From the NCBI RefSeq assembly GCF_010667655.1, contig NZ_WHZU01000002.1:56367-120366 (forward strand): a DNA stretch of 64,000 nt, written 5' to 3'. This stretch comes from Bifidobacterium saimiriisciurei (GTDB taxonomy: Bacteria; Actinomycetota; Actinomycetes; Actinomycetales; Bifidobacteriaceae). The notes under the pieces were generated by a model. That model was not told the DNA's origin. It did not search any database and saw only the letters and a program-made list of their open reading frames with translations. A program made the position numbers and the translations under genes. The first letter of the stretch is position 1. The number at the start of each line of letters is the position of its first letter. Positions 30,029 to 39,047 of this stretch are shown one piece after another.

Positions 30029-30952
30029 ATGACCTCTTCCACTGCCCACGACGATGCCGTCGTGCTTCACGATGCCGCCGTACGACGCGGCGGCAGGCTC
30101 ATCTGGTCGCATGGAAACTTCGCGATTCCACGCGGGACCGTGACCGCGGTGGTCGGCACCAACGGAGCCGGAAAGACCACTTTGCTCGATGCCGAGCTCG
30201 GCCTGATCCCCACATCCCAGGGCGGCATCACGGTGCTGGGACGGCCGGCGGGCCAAAGCAACCAGCGCATCGGCTACGTGCCGCAGACCTACACTTCGGG
30301 CCTTGACTCGACGATCACCGCACGGCAGTCGGTCATACTGGGCCTGACGGGCACGAAGTTCGGCATCCATCTCGTCTCCGCGAAGGAAAAGCAACGTGCG
30401 CAGGAGGTTCTGGAATTCGTCGGGCTCGCCGACAAGGCCGACTACCGGCTCAACGAGCTTTCCGGCGGCCTGCGCCAGCGTGCCGCCATCGCGCAGGCGC
30501 TGGCATGCGGTCCCGAGCTGCTGCTGCTCGATGAGCCGCTGGCCAATCTCGACATCGCCAGCCAGCGTTCGGTCGTGGAGCTGCTCGCCCGTCTGAACCG
30601 CGAATGGGGCATGACCATCGAGGTCGTGGCACATGACCTGAACATGCTGCTGCCCATCCTCACCGGAGCCATATATCTGCTCGACGGACATCCGCACTAC
30701 TCCCCCATCCGCTCGGTGCTTGACTCCGACCTGCTCACGCACCTCTACGGCACACGCGTGGAGGTCGTCACCACGCCCCAGGGAGACATGTTCGTGACCC
30801 CGAACCGCAAACTCGAGCCGGAGGAACGCCTTCAGGACACCCATGACGTGCGCGAGGCCGCTCACTTCCATGAACATGGCGGCGCACAGGGCAACGAAAC
30901 CCATGCCGATGCGTATACCGCAGGCACCAAGGCCAAGGAGATGGACCGATGA
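30029..30952 (+). CDS. Metal ABC transporter ATP-binding protein
   Basis: Powers metal uptake. 307 residues: Walker A VGTNGAGKTTLL (about 49-57), Q-loop YVPQTY, signature LNELSGGLRQRAA, Walker B LLLLDEPLAN, switch His in VVAHDLN. The last 50 residues form an unusual polar tail with several histidines (REAAHFHEHGGAQ), which could bind the cargo metal or regulate activity. AGGGATG precedes the ATG. Its TGA overlaps the permease ATG by four bases (ATGA), so the two are translationally coupled. Confidence 0.93.
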   Translation: MTSSTAHDDAVVLHDAAVRRGGRLIWSHGNFAIPRGTVTAVVGTNGAGKTTLLDAELGLIPTSQGGITVLGRPAGQSNQRIGYVPQTYTSGLDSTITARQSVILGLTGTKFGIHLVSAKEKQRAQEVLEFVGLADKADYRLNELSGGLRQRAAIAQALACGPELLLLDEPLANLDIASQRSVVELLARLNREWGMTIEVVAHDLNMLLPILTGAIYLLDGHPHYSPIRSVLDSDLLTHLYGTRVEVVTTPQGDMFVTPNRKLEPEERLQDTHDVREAAHFHEHGGAQGNETHADAYTAGTKAKEMDR

Positions 30953-31776
30953 CCACACAGTTCGCTTTCGACCCCGAATGGATGAGCGTCCTCACGGCGC
31001 CGTTCATGGTCAATGCCATCGAGGCGGGGCTGCTCATCGCCGTCGCCGCAGGAATCATGGGGTATTTCACCATCACACGGCATTCGACGTTCGCGGCCCA
31101 TGCGCTGGCGCACATCGGTCTCCCCGGCGCGACCGGAGCCGTCCTGCTCGGACTGCCCGTTTCGCTCGGTCTGGGTGCGTTCGCACTGGGCGGGGCGCTG
31201 GTCATCGGCGCATTGGGCAAGAAGGTCTCCGAGCGCGAAATCGCCACGGGCACCGTGCTGGCGTTCGCCACGGGTCTGGGCATGTTCTTCGCGAGGCTTT
31301 CCTCGAGCGCCTCGCAGCAGATGCAGTCCATTCTGTTCGGTTCCATTCTGACCATCACCGACAACCAGATCATCGGCTTCGCCATCTTCGACGCGTTGCT
31401 GCTGGTGGTGGTGTCGCTGGTGTACCGGCCGCTGCTGTTCAGCTCGCTGGACGAGCAGGTCGCACGGGCCAAGGGTGTGCCCATCGGCGCGATGAACGTG
31501 CTGTTCATGGCCATCATGGCCGGGGTCATCACCGTGGCCGTGCCGGCGGTGGGTACATTGCTGATCTTCGCCCTGGTCGTCACGCCCGCGGCGACGGCGT
31601 CCATCGTCACCAGATCCCCATTCGCCGCCATCATCGTGTCATGCGTGCTGTGCCTGGTAAGCATCTGGGGCGGACTGGTGCTTTCGGCGATGTTCCCCAC
31701 CCCGCCCAGCTTCGTCATCGTCACGCTCAGTACGGCGATGTGGGCGATTGCGAAAATCATCTTCCGCAATCGCTGA
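30949..31776 (+). CDS. Metal ABC transporter permease (ZnuB/PsaC family)
   Basis: 275 residues with about eight transmembrane helices, forming the membrane channel of the metal importer encoded with the two preceding genes. FTITRHSTFAAHALAHIGLPGATGAVL is the conserved region near helix 2 of this family, and GALVIGALGKKVSEREIATG the cytoplasmic loop that docks to the ATPase. Family membership is clear; whether zinc, manganese or iron is carried is not. Confidence 0.92.
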   Translation: MTTQFAFDPEWMSVLTAPFMVNAIEAGLLIAVAAGIMGYFTITRHSTFAAHALAHIGLPGATGAVLLGLPVSLGLGAFALGGALVIGALGKKVSEREIATGTVLAFATGLGMFFARLSSSASQQMQSILFGSILTITDNQIIGFAIFDALLLVVVSLVYRPLLFSSLDEQVARAKGVPIGAMNVLFMAIMAGVITVAVPAVGTLLIFALVVTPAATASIVTRSPFAAIIVSCVLCLVSIWGGLVLSAMFPTPPSFVIVTLSTAMWAIAKIIFRNR

Positions 31777-31795
31777 CGTATTGCGACCGTCGTTC

Positions 31796-32305
31796 TCAGC
31801 CGCGAACGACCAACGCCGTGGCGATGGCGGCGATGCCTTCGCCACGGCCGGTGAATCCCATGCCGTCCGTGGTCGTCGCCGTGATGCTCACCGGTGCCCC
31901 CAGGGCGCTTGACATGGCATGCCGGGCCTCGTCGCGGCGACGACCGATGCGAGGGGCATTGCCAACAATGGAGACGCTGACGTTCATGATGACCCAGCCA
32001 TGCTCCCGCACATGATCGCCGACGGCGCCCAGCATGGCGTCGCCATGCATGCCGGCGCCACGGCTGCGGGAACCCACCCCGAACAGCACACCGATGTCAC
32101 CGAGGCCGCAGGCCGAGAGCACCGCGTCGATAACGGCATGCGCGGCGACGTCGCCATCGGAGTCGCCAAGCACCCCCTCGCATCCCCGTCGCTCGTCCTC
32201 CTGCCAGCGCAGACATGCGAGCCACAGCTCGCGCTTCGTGCCGGCGGGGGCGAACCTATGCGCATCGAACCCCTGTCCGATGCGCATATTCGTCATGTCC
32301 GCCAT
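31796..32305 (-). CDS. ispF: 2-C-methyl-D-erythritol 2,4-cyclodiphosphate synthase
   Basis: Cyclises CDP-methylerythritol 2-phosphate in the MEP isoprenoid pathway. 169 residues. Zinc ligands are visible in GQGFDAHRF (Asp and His) and in DGDVAAHAVIDAVL (His); TTTDGMGFTGRGEGIAA is the cytidine-binding C-terminus. The family's GHSDADV motif reads GDSDGDV here, so the His that contacts the substrate diphosphate (His34 in E. coli) is Asp. The gene starts three bases after the carD stop; carD and ispF are neighbours across actinobacteria. Start could be residues 4 or 7 instead. Confidence 0.93.
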   Translation of the reverse strand: MADMTNMRIGQGFDAHRFAPAGTKRELWLACLRWQEDERRGCEGVLGDSDGDVAAHAVIDAVLSACGLGDIGVLFGVGSRSRGAGMHGDAMLGAVGDHVREHGWVIMNVSVSIVGNAPRIGRRRDEARHAMSSALGAPVSITATTTDGMGFTGRGEGIAAIATALVVRG

Positions 32306-32308
32306 CGA

Positions 32309-32932
32309 CTACTTGGCCGACTTCCTCGTGCTCTTCTTCTTGCCCTTCGCGGCCTTGGCCTCCGCTTCGATGCGGTTCAGCGTCTCGCTGGCCGGTTCCT
32401 TGGGGCTCTTCGTATGGTGCTTGTCGTCACCGGGCTCGGGATCGCGGTAGCCGAGGTTGACGTCGAGCAGACGCTGGGTCTCCTCCTCGCTCAGCTTCTC
32501 GCTCAGCGAGATCTCGGAGGTGAGGATGTTGCGCGCCTTGGTGAGCATGCGCTTCTCGCCGGCGGACAGACCATGCTCGTCGTCGTCTCGCTGGGCGAGG
32601 TCGCGCACGACCTCGGCGATCTTGTTCACGTCGCCCGTTGCGATCTTCTCGACGTTCAGCTTGTAGCGGCGAGACCAGTTGGTCTTCTCCTCGACGATGG
32701 GCGTGCGCAGGATCTCGAACACCTTGGAGACGGCCTTGGCGTCCACGACGTCGCGCACGCCGACCTTTTTGACGTTCTCCGCCGGAATCTGAATCACCAG
32801 ACCGTCGGACGACAACACGGAAAGCTTGAGATACGTGCGCTTGACGCCGTTCATCTCCCGCTCGGTAATCTCTTCGATCTTCGCTGCGCCATGGCGCGGA
32901 TAGACAACGGTATCGCCAACCTGGTAAGTCAT
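32309..32932 (-). CDS. carD: CarD-family RNA polymerase-binding regulator
   Basis: Binds the RNA polymerase beta subunit and stabilises open complexes, notably at rRNA promoters. 207 residues: N-terminal CarD-CdnL/TRCF interaction domain (1-60, TYQVGDTVVYPRHGAAKIEEI), then the helical DNA-contacting domain (NWSRRYKLNVEKIATGDVNKIAEVVRDL) containing the conserved Trp. The C-terminus adds about 45 residues of lysine/alanine-rich disordered tail (KAAKGKKKSTRKSAK), longer than in M. tuberculosis CarD (162 residues). Operon with ispF. Ribosome site is weak (AGGGG, nine bases). Confidence 0.95.
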   Translation of the reverse strand: MTYQVGDTVVYPRHGAAKIEEITEREMNGVKRTYLKLSVLSSDGLVIQIPAENVKKVGVRDVVDAKAVSKVFEILRTPIVEEKTNWSRRYKLNVEKIATGDVNKIAEVVRDLAQRDDDEHGLSAGEKRMLTKARNILTSEISLSEKLSEEETQRLLDVNLGYRDPEPGDDKHHTKSPKEPASETLNRIEAEAKAAKGKKKSTRKSAK

Positions 32933-33023
32933 GTATCAAGCCCCTCTATAGATTAAAGAAGACATCTTATGATTGCATGGAGGTTGGACTTCCGGATGCG
33001 GTCAAGCGAAATTTCAGTATATA

Positions 33024-33037
33024 CGCCCGAAGGGGCG
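33024..33037. repeat. Small GC hairpin CGCCC-GAAG-GGGCG
   Basis: A perfect five-base stem with a stable four-base loop in the divergent carD/glgB spacer; function unclear. Confidence 0.35.
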
Positions 33038-33062
33038 AAATCCAAAAGAGAACGCTCACATG

Positions 33063-33074
33063 TTGAACGTTCAA
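33063..33074. promoter_or_regulatory. Palindrome TTGAACGTTCAA upstream of glgB
   Basis: Perfect 12-bp palindrome whose centre lies about 41.5 bp, close to four helical turns, from the centre of the 15-bp palindrome at 33103. Confidence 0.5.
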
Positions 33075-33102
33075 AAAATCAACACGTCGTTAAGCGTTTT
33101 TC

Positions 33103-33122
33103 ACGAAATCATTTCGTACACT
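33103..33122 (+). promoter_or_regulatory. glgB operator ACGAAAT-C-ATTTCGT abutting -10 TACACT
   Basis: A perfect 15-bp palindrome (33103-33117) shares its last base with TACACT (33117-33122), and the glgB ATG lies seven bases later. A protein bound there would cover the promoter. Confidence 0.55.
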
Positions 33123-33129
33123 CGTTTGT

Positions 33130-35385
33130 ATGAGCAACACAAACAATACCATCCCGCAGCCGGTCAGCGTCGACCATGCGATTCTGGATGATGTCAGCAA
33201 CGGCGTATACTACGACCCGCATACCGTGCTGGGTGCCCATCTCAACGACGCGTCAGGCGACGAAGGCTACGCCACGATCCGCGTCCTGCGTCCCTTCGCC
33301 AAGCACGTCGTCATCGTGACCGAGGACGGGGAGTACGCCGCCGAGCATGAATGGAACGGCATCTTCACCGCCGTCGTCCCCGCCATCGCCTCCACGGACG
33401 GCGAAGGCTACTCCACCCCCGACTACCGCATCCGCGTATCCTACGAAGGCGGCGACACCGCCCTGGTGGACGACCCCTACCGGTACATGCCCACCGTCGG
33501 CGAAATGGACATGTACCTCTTCGGCGAGGGTCGCCATGAGCGCCTGTGGGAAGTGCTCGGCGCGCATGTACGCACCTATGACGACGCGATGGGAGACCCG
33601 GACGGCTCCTCCCCCGACACGGTCACCGGCACCTCGTTCGCCGTATGGGCCCCGAACGCACACGCCGTACGCGTCGTCGGCGACTTCAATTCCTGGTCCG
33701 GTCGCCAGCACGCCATGAGGGAGCTGGGCTCCTCCGGCATCTGGGAGATCTTCATCCCCGACGTCGGCGCCGGCGAGCTGTACAAGTACGAGATCCTCAA
33801 CGCCAACCATGAATGGAAGCAGAAGGCCGATCCGATGGAGAACCTCCATCAGGTTCCCCCGCTGACCGCATCGGTCGTCGTGGACTCCAAGCACGAGTGG
33901 CACGACGAGGAATGGATGGAGCACCGTCGCAACACCGATCCGCACTCCGGCCCCGTCAGCATCTACGAGGTCCACGCCGGCAGCTGGAAGATCGGGATGG
34001 ACTACAGCAAGCTCGCCGATGAGCTGGTGCCCTATGTGAAGAAGATGGGCTTCACCCATGTGGAGTTCATGCCGCTCGCCGAGCACCCGTTCACCGGCTC
34101 CTGGGGATACCAGGTCACCGGCTACTACGCACCGCAGTCCCGTCTCGGCAACCCCGACGACCTCAAGAAGCTCATCGACGCCTTCCATCAGGCCGGCATC
34201 GGCGTGATCATGGACTGGGTCCCCGCGCACTTCCCCAAGGACGACTTCGCGCTGGCGCGCTTCGACGGCACCCCGCTGTACGAGGACCCGGATCCGCTGC
34301 GCGGCGAACACCCCGACTGGGGCACCTACGTGTTCAACTTCGGCCGCAACGAGGTGCGCAACTTCCTCGTGGCCAACGCCTGCTACTGGCTTGACGAGTT
34401 CCATGTGGACGGTCTGCGCGTGGACGCCGTCTCCTCGATGCTCTACCTCGACTACAGCCGCGAGAACGGGCAGTGGCGTCCGAACAAGTACGGCGGGCGC
34501 GAGAACCTCGAGGCCATCGACTTCCTCAAGGAGGCCACCGCCACCGCATACGGCCGCAACCCCGGCATCATGATGATCGCCGAGGAGTCCACCGCCTGGC
34601 CGGGAGTGACCGCGCCGACAAGCGAGGGCGGCCTCGGATTCGGCCTCAAGTGGAACATGGGCTGGATGCACGACACCCTCGAGTATCTGCACGAGACGCC
34701 CGTCAACCGCAAGTGGCACCACGGCGAGATCACCTTCTCGATGATGTACGCCTACTCCGAGCACTATGTGCTGCCCATCAGCCACGACGAGGTCGTGTAC
34801 GGCAAGGGCGCGCTGTTCGGCAAGATGCCCGGAGACGACTGGCAGAAGTACGCCGGCGTGAGGGCCCTGTTCGCCTACCAGTGGGCGCATCCGGGCAAGA
34901 ACCTCACGTTCATGGGCAACGAGATCGCGCAGTACGGCGAATGGGACTACAAGAGCTCGGTGGACTGGAACGCACTGAACTGGCCCGACCACCAGGGCGT
35001 GCAGAAGCTCGTGAGCGACCTGAACGAGCTGTACCGCAAGAGCCCCGAATTCTGGAGCCAGGACTTCGACCCCGCGGGATTCCAGTGGCTCACCAGCGAC
35101 GACGCCGACCACAACGTCCTGAGCTTCATGCGTCTGGACACCAAGGGCAACCCGATCGTGGTCGTGGTCAACTTCTCCGGCTGCGCATGGCAGGACTATC
35201 AGGTCCCGCTGCCCAGCGGCGGCGAGTGGGAGGAGATCCTCAACACCGACGCCGAGGAATACGGCGGCTCGGGCATCAGCAACACCGATATCGTCGCAGA
35301 GGAGGGCGAGTACCATTCCCGCCCGTATTCGGTGAAGATCACCGTTCCCGCACTCGGTGCCCTGTTCCTCAAGCCCAAGGCATAG
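33130..35385 (+). CDS. glgB: 1,4-alpha-glucan branching enzyme GlgB
   Basis: Introduces alpha-1,6 branches during glycogen synthesis. 751 residues: an N1 CBM48-like domain (20-120), a second CBM48 (about 150-250, [21 protein letters not shown]), and the GH13_9 barrel with [12 protein letters not shown] (region I), [16 protein letters not shown] (nucleophile Asp), [14 protein letters not shown] (acid/base Glu) and [13 protein letters not shown] (region IV), then a C-terminal beta domain. There is no Shine-Dalgarno; a TACACT -10-like element ends seven bases before the ATG, so the mRNA may be leaderless. Two palindromes upstream suggest specific repression. Confidence 0.96.
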   Translation: MSNTNNTIPQPVSVDHAILDDVSNGVYYDPHTVLGAHLNDASGDEGYATIRVLRPFAKHVVIVTEDGEYAAEHEWNGIFTAVVPAIASTDGEGYSTPDYRIRVSYEGGDTALVDDPYRYMPTVGEMDMYLFGEGRHERLWEVLGAHVRTYDDAMGDPDGSSPDTVTGTSFAVWAPNAHAVRVVGDFNSWSGRQHAMRELGSSGIWEIFIPDVGAGELYKYEILNANHEWKQKADPMENLHQVPPLTASVVVDSKHEWHDEEWMEHRRNTDPHSGPVSIYEVHAGSWKIGMDYSKLADELVPYVKKMGFTHVEFMPLAEHPFTGSWGYQVTGYYAPQSRLGNPDDLKKLIDAFHQAGIGVIMDWVPAHFPKDDFALARFDGTPLYEDPDPLRGEHPDWGTYVFNFGRNEVRNFLVANACYWLDEFHVDGLRVDAVSSMLYLDYSRENGQWRPNKYGGRENLEAIDFLKEATATAYGRNPGIMMIAEESTAWPGVTAPTSEGGLGFGLKWNMGWMHDTLEYLHETPVNRKWHHGEITFSMMYAYSEHYVLPISHDEVVYGKGALFGKMPGDDWQKYAGVRALFAYQWAHPGKNLTFMGNEIAQYGEWDYKSSVDWNALNWPDHQGVQKLVSDLNELYRKSPEFWSQDFDPAGFQWLTSDDADHNVLSFMRLDTKGNPIVVVVNFSGCAWQDYQVPLPSGGEWEEILNTDAEEYGGSGISNTDIVAEEGEYHSRPYSVKITVPALGALFLKPKA

Positions 35386-35419
35386 AATCGCCGATGACGA
35401 GGGCATCGCTCATCTGATA

Positions 35420-35452
35420 ACGTAAGGCCAGGTTGAAATCCTGGCCTTACGT
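35420..35452 (+). terminator. Terminator after glgB
   Basis: A 13-bp perfect stem (ACGTAAGGCCAGG and complement) with a seven-base loop; no T tract. Confidence 0.65.
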
Positions 35453-35454
35453 AT

Positions 35455-35490
35455 GATATACGCTAAGACATATCTGATTGGATATATATC
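35455..35490. promoter_or_regulatory. Repeated GATAT/ATATC motifs before the two-component operon
   Basis: GATAT at 35455 and 35481 and ATATC at 35470 and 35486 form interleaved inverted repeats in an AT-rich stretch directly before the response regulator; possible autoregulatory site. Confidence 0.35.
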
Positions 35491-35508
35491 AAGGGATCAA
35501 AGGGATTA

Positions 35509-36234
35509 ATGGCGATGAACAGCATTGATATACACACCCCGCAGCGTACGATTCTCGTTGTGGAGGACGAACCCACGCTGGCCACGGCCATCGCCCAGCG
35601 TCTGACCGCGGAAGGCTGGAACGCCCGCGTGGCCGGCGACGGCGCGAGCGCGGTGCAGGCGGCGTCCCAGCTGAAGCCCGATCTGGTCATCATGGACATC
35701 ATGCTGCCGGTGATGGACGGACTCGAGGCCACCAAGCGCATCGTGGCCAGCCGTCCGGTCCCCGTGCTGATTCTCACGGCCCGTGACGACGAGGCAGACA
35801 AGGTCATAGGCCTCGGCGCCGGCGCCGACGACTACATGACGAAGCCGTTCTCGATGCGAGAGCTGATCGCCCGCTGCAAGGCACTGCTGCGTCGTGTCGA
35901 GCGGGCAAAGGTCATCGCGAAGAACTCCGAAAACGAAAAGCTACTCGACTTCGGCACCCTGGTCATCGATCCGGCCCAGCGCATAGTGACCTTCGAGGGG
36001 GAGCCCGTCCACCTCACCCCGACCGAATTCGATCTGCTTGCCACTCTGGCGCGCCGCCCCAAGTCGGTGCTCACCCGCGAGAAGCTGCTTGAGGAGGTTT
36101 GGGACTGGGTCGACGCGTCCGGAACCCGTACCGTCGACTCCCATGTGAAGGCGCTGCGTCATAAGCTCGGTCCGGAGCTCATCCGCACCGTGCATGGCGT
36201 CGGATACGCCTTCGAGCCTCCGGAAGCCAAGTGA
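35509..36234 (+). CDS. OmpR/PhoB-family response regulator
   Basis: 241 residues. Receiver domain 12-130 (ILVVEDEPTLA; phosphoacceptor Asp63 in VIMDIMLPVMDG; Lys in YMTKPFSM) and a C-terminal winged helix at about 145-236 (LTPTEFDLLATLARRPKSVLTREKLLEEVW, then TVDSHVKALRHKLG and GVGYAFE). AAGGG lies four bases before the first ATG; ATG 35515 is equally possible. The histidine kinase gene overlaps its stop codon. The signal and regulon cannot be read from sequence. Confidence 0.95.
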   Translation: MAMNSIDIHTPQRTILVVEDEPTLATAIAQRLTAEGWNARVAGDGASAVQAASQLKPDLVIMDIMLPVMDGLEATKRIVASRPVPVLILTARDDEADKVIGLGAGADDYMTKPFSMRELIARCKALLRRVERAKVIAKNSENEKLLDFGTLVIDPAQRIVTFEGEPVHLTPTEFDLLATLARRPKSVLTREKLLEEVWDWVDASGTRTVDSHVKALRHKLGPELIRTVHGVGYAFEPPEAK

Positions 36235-37307
36235 CCATGTCCGAACACAGGAGCCAGACCGCCCGTCAGAAGCGCCGTGCGCTACGGGACCGGCCCATAG
36301 GCATGCTCTCCTCGCTGAAGGTGGAGCTCAGCGTGCTGATCGTCATAGCGACGGCCATAGCGTTCGTGCTGGCCTGGCATTTCCTCAAATGGGGGTGGAG
36401 CGGATGGATCGCCATGCCGCTCACACTGGTCGTCGCCCTAGGCATCACCTACTTCTTCGCGCATGGCCTCACCGCACCGCTGCGTCAGATGAGGGACGCC
36501 GCCGAGGCCATGGCCGAGGGCGACTATTCCGTGCGTGTGGAAGGCGTCACCAATTCCCGGGACGAGGTCGGTCAGCTCGCCAGGTCCTTCAACGAAATGG
36601 CCGCCGAACTGCAGCACGCCGACCAGATGCGCAGGGATATGGTGGCCAATGTGAGCCATGAGCTGCGTACCCCCGTGTCGGCGCTTCAGGCGCTTGTGGA
36701 GAACATGGCCGATGGCGTGGTGGAGCCGACCCCCGCGAACCTCGAAGGCATTCTCAACCAGACGCACAGGCTTTCCGACCTCATCGCCTTCCTGCTCGAT
36801 ATGTCGCGCGTCGAAGCCGGCGCGGCCAGTCTTGAGGTCGAGCGCTTCGATTTCGGCGGATTCCTCGATGAGACCATCAAGCCGTTGGAAATCGCGGACG
36901 GCGGGCACAACCACACCATTCATCTCGAAGTCCCCGACCATCTCATGATGGAAGGCGACCAAGACCGTCTCAGCCAGCTGTTCACCAATATCATCGCCAA
37001 TGCGCTGAAGCACTCCCCCGATGGCACGTCCGTGCTGATCGAGGTGCATGAGGACACCAATCTCGGCACCATCATCACCAACGTCGTGAATTACGGGTCG
37101 CAGATTCCCGAAGAGGCCCGCAACGACATCTTCCGTCGCTACGTCAAGGGGGCAGGACGCCCGGGCACCGGATCGGGAGGAACCGGACTCGGCCTGTCCA
37201 TCGCCCGGTGGGCGGCCGGACTCCACGGCGGCACCGTCAAGGTGGTGCCCGACAAGCGTGGCGCCAACTTCGAAATCGCGCTGCCCAAGAATCACGTCGC
37301 GCAATAG
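36231..37307 (+). CDS. Sensor histidine kinase
   Basis: 358 residues, starting at GTG 36231 (overlapping the regulator's TGA) or ATG 36237. Two close transmembrane helices (about 28-50 and 58-80) with almost no extracellular part, a HAMP domain (LTAPLRQMRDAAEAMAEGDY), a HisKA dimerisation helix with phosphoacceptor His143 in NVSHELRTPVSAL, and a HATPase_c domain (QLFTNIIANALKHSP, GGTGLGLSIARWAAGLHGG). The lack of a sensor domain suggests sensing within the membrane or through a partner. The last 16 bases overlap the convergent comF gene. Confidence 0.95.
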   Translation: MTMSEHRSQTARQKRRALRDRPIGMLSSLKVELSVLIVIATAIAFVLAWHFLKWGWSGWIAMPLTLVVALGITYFFAHGLTAPLRQMRDAAEAMAEGDYSVRVEGVTNSRDEVGQLARSFNEMAAELQHADQMRRDMVANVSHELRTPVSALQALVENMADGVVEPTPANLEGILNQTHRLSDLIAFLLDMSRVEAGAASLEVERFDFGGFLDETIKPLEIADGGHNHTIHLEVPDHLMMEGDQDRLSQLFTNIIANALKHSPDGTSVLIEVHEDTNLGTIITNVVNYGSQIPEEARNDIFRRYVKGAGRPGTGSGGTGLGLSIARWAAGLHGGTVKVVPDKRGANFEIALPKNHVAQ

Positions 37308-37996
37308 GCGACCGCGGCAAGGGTCATGGCGGCGACCACCGTTGCGTCATGATCCTGCAGAGTCTGCGAGCATTGGCGTATGGTGGCGCCCGTGGTCACT
37401 ATGTCATCCACCAGCAGAATCTGACCTCCACGCAGCGTTTCCGGGTTTCGCACATGGATGTGCCCCGATAGCCGGGCCGCACGCTGTCCGGGCCGCGATC
37501 GCTGCACGGATTTCGCCTGTACTCCGGTAATCGACAGCGCCGGCATGACGACGGCATCAAGACCACATGACGTCAGATGCGCACATACCGCCCTGGCAAG
37601 TGGAACGACATGGCTGCGTCCCCTGCGACGCAGTGATTTCGGCGATGAAGGAACCGGCACGACCACGACACGTCGGTCGGCATCCACCAGCTGTTCCACG
37701 GCGCCGTTCCGCGCACGTTCCCGCATCATAGAGGCTAGGTCCGGAGTGATTTCCTCGTCGCCGTGGTCCTTCCACCGCAGGATGGCCCTGCGGACGCCTC
37801 CCCTGTACCATCCGCATGCCAGAACGCGCCCGCTGGAGCACATCGTGGCCGGCACGGCGCGTACGACCCGTCGGCGGAATCCCGCGGCGCACGTCGCGCA
37901 GAGGCGCTCGTCCGGCGCATCGCAGCCGGCGCAGCCACGCGGCAGCATGATGTCACGTATCAGCCGCAGCAGGGTTCCCGGTTCGTTGTCGTCCAT
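37292..37996 (-). CDS. ComF-family phosphoribosyltransferase-like protein
   Basis: 234 residues. The N-terminus carries a zinc-ribbon-like four-cysteine set (CAGC and CATC); the C-terminus has the PRPP-binding loop GGQILLVDDIVTTGATI that defines ComF proteins. In naturally competent bacteria ComF works with the ComFA translocase in DNA uptake; no other competence genes are visible here, so its role is open. It ends inside the 3' end of the convergent histidine kinase gene and lies 92 bases downstream of the HAD gene on the same strand. Confidence 0.88.
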   Translation of the reverse strand: MDDNEPGTLLRLIRDIMLPRGCAGCDAPDERLCATCAAGFRRRVVRAVPATMCSSGRVLACGWYRGGVRRAILRWKDHGDEEITPDLASMMRERARNGAVEQLVDADRRVVVVPVPSSPKSLRRRGRSHVVPLARAVCAHLTSCGLDAVVMPALSITGVQAKSVQRSRPGQRAARLSGHIHVRNPETLRGGQILLVDDIVTTGATIRQCSQTLQDHDATVVAAMTLAAVAYCAT

Positions 37997-38088
37997 ATTC
38001 GAACCGTACCCGATTCGGGTGCGGGAGGTCCAGCCACGAAGACGATGTTGACGAACGTGCCGTGGACCGCCGGAGGCATGGTGCCGTA

Positions 38089-38904
38089 TCAGCGGCGGGT
38101 GATGGCGCCCAGCAGATTACGGATGACCTGCAGGGTGTCGTCGGGGCCGGACACGCGGATCGCATACGCTCCGGCGACCGCCGTGGGATAGTCGTTGCCG
38201 TCGGGGTCCATGCGATCGCCGACGAATGCGATACGGGGAACGTCCACGCCGAGGATGCCGGAAAGCTCACGGATGGCATAGGACTTGTCGATGCCGCGGG
38301 CGACCACATCCACGCTGGTCGACCCACCGGATCGGACAGTGAGCTGCGGCAGATCGGCGGCGACCGCAACGGCCAGTCGATTCTTCTTCCTGCGGTCGGG
38401 GTCCCATGACTCCTTCGCCTCCACCGGCGCGAGCTGGCCAAGCGCGGAGAACGTTATCTGACTGCCGCGGTCCTCGAGCCTGTTCCCCCATATGCGGTCG
38501 TCCGGCAGCCACAGCCCCTGTTCCTTGGCGTGTCTGGTGAGTGATTCGATGGCGGCGTCCCTATCCTGTTCGCTGAGGTCGTGGGCGTACCGGCATTCCC
38601 AGTCGTCGCCGTTCCACGCATAGTACCGGGTTCCGCTGGTGGGCATGAAATGCAGGTTCCGCCGATCGGCCATGTCTCCGATCCTGGCGATGATCTGGTG
38701 GGAGAACAGCTCGTACTTGCCTCCGGAGACCACCGCGCAGGGAATATGATGCGTCAGCTCCGAAAACGCCTCTGCCATCTGCGACGTCATCGGCGTCTTC
38801 GACTTCGCCAACGTGGTGTCGAGATCGAATCCGATGGCCTTGATGTGTGATTCCAGCCATGCATAGTCCACTTCATCCCAACGATGAATGGTCACGGCAC
38901 CCAT
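38089..38904 (-). CDS. HAD-superfamily hydrolase, type IIB
   Basis: 271 residues from MGAVTIHRW, supported by GGAG eight bases upstream (a longer frame to 38937 is less likely). HAD motifs: GFDLDTTLA (nucleophile Asp, motif I, about residue 26), VVSGG (motif II), Lys in the GGSTSVDVVARGIDKSYAI region (motif III) and FVGDRMDPDGNDYP (motif IV). The cap type and the GIDK motif resemble phosphomannomutase or sucrose-phosphatase-like Cof phosphatases. Substrate probably a sugar phosphate, not deducible. Confidence 0.87.
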   Translation of the reverse strand: MGAVTIHRWDEVDYAWLESHIKAIGFDLDTTLAKSKTPMTSQMAEAFSELTHHIPCAVVSGGKYELFSHQIIARIGDMADRRNLHFMPTSGTRYYAWNGDDWECRYAHDLSEQDRDAAIESLTRHAKEQGLWLPDDRIWGNRLEDRGSQITFSALGQLAPVEAKESWDPDRRKKNRLAVAVAADLPQLTVRSGGSTSVDVVARGIDKSYAIRELSGILGVDVPRIAFVGDRMDPDGNDYPTAVAGAYAIRVSGPDDTLQVIRNLLGAITRR

Positions 38905-39047
38905 ACAGACTCCTCTCCCTGACGAAGAAACCCGCACGCCATCCGATAGGCGGCATACCCAGCATTATCGCATAGACGGACGCCACAACCCGCGAGAGAA
39001 GACGGAACACCGGACAAAACGTCCGCTCGGCGATTAGGCTGTATGCC

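Noticed and set aside
33253..35406. A 717-codon minus-strand frame across glgB
   Set aside because: Same shadow effect; low-complexity composition and no ribosome site, opposite a well-supported gene.
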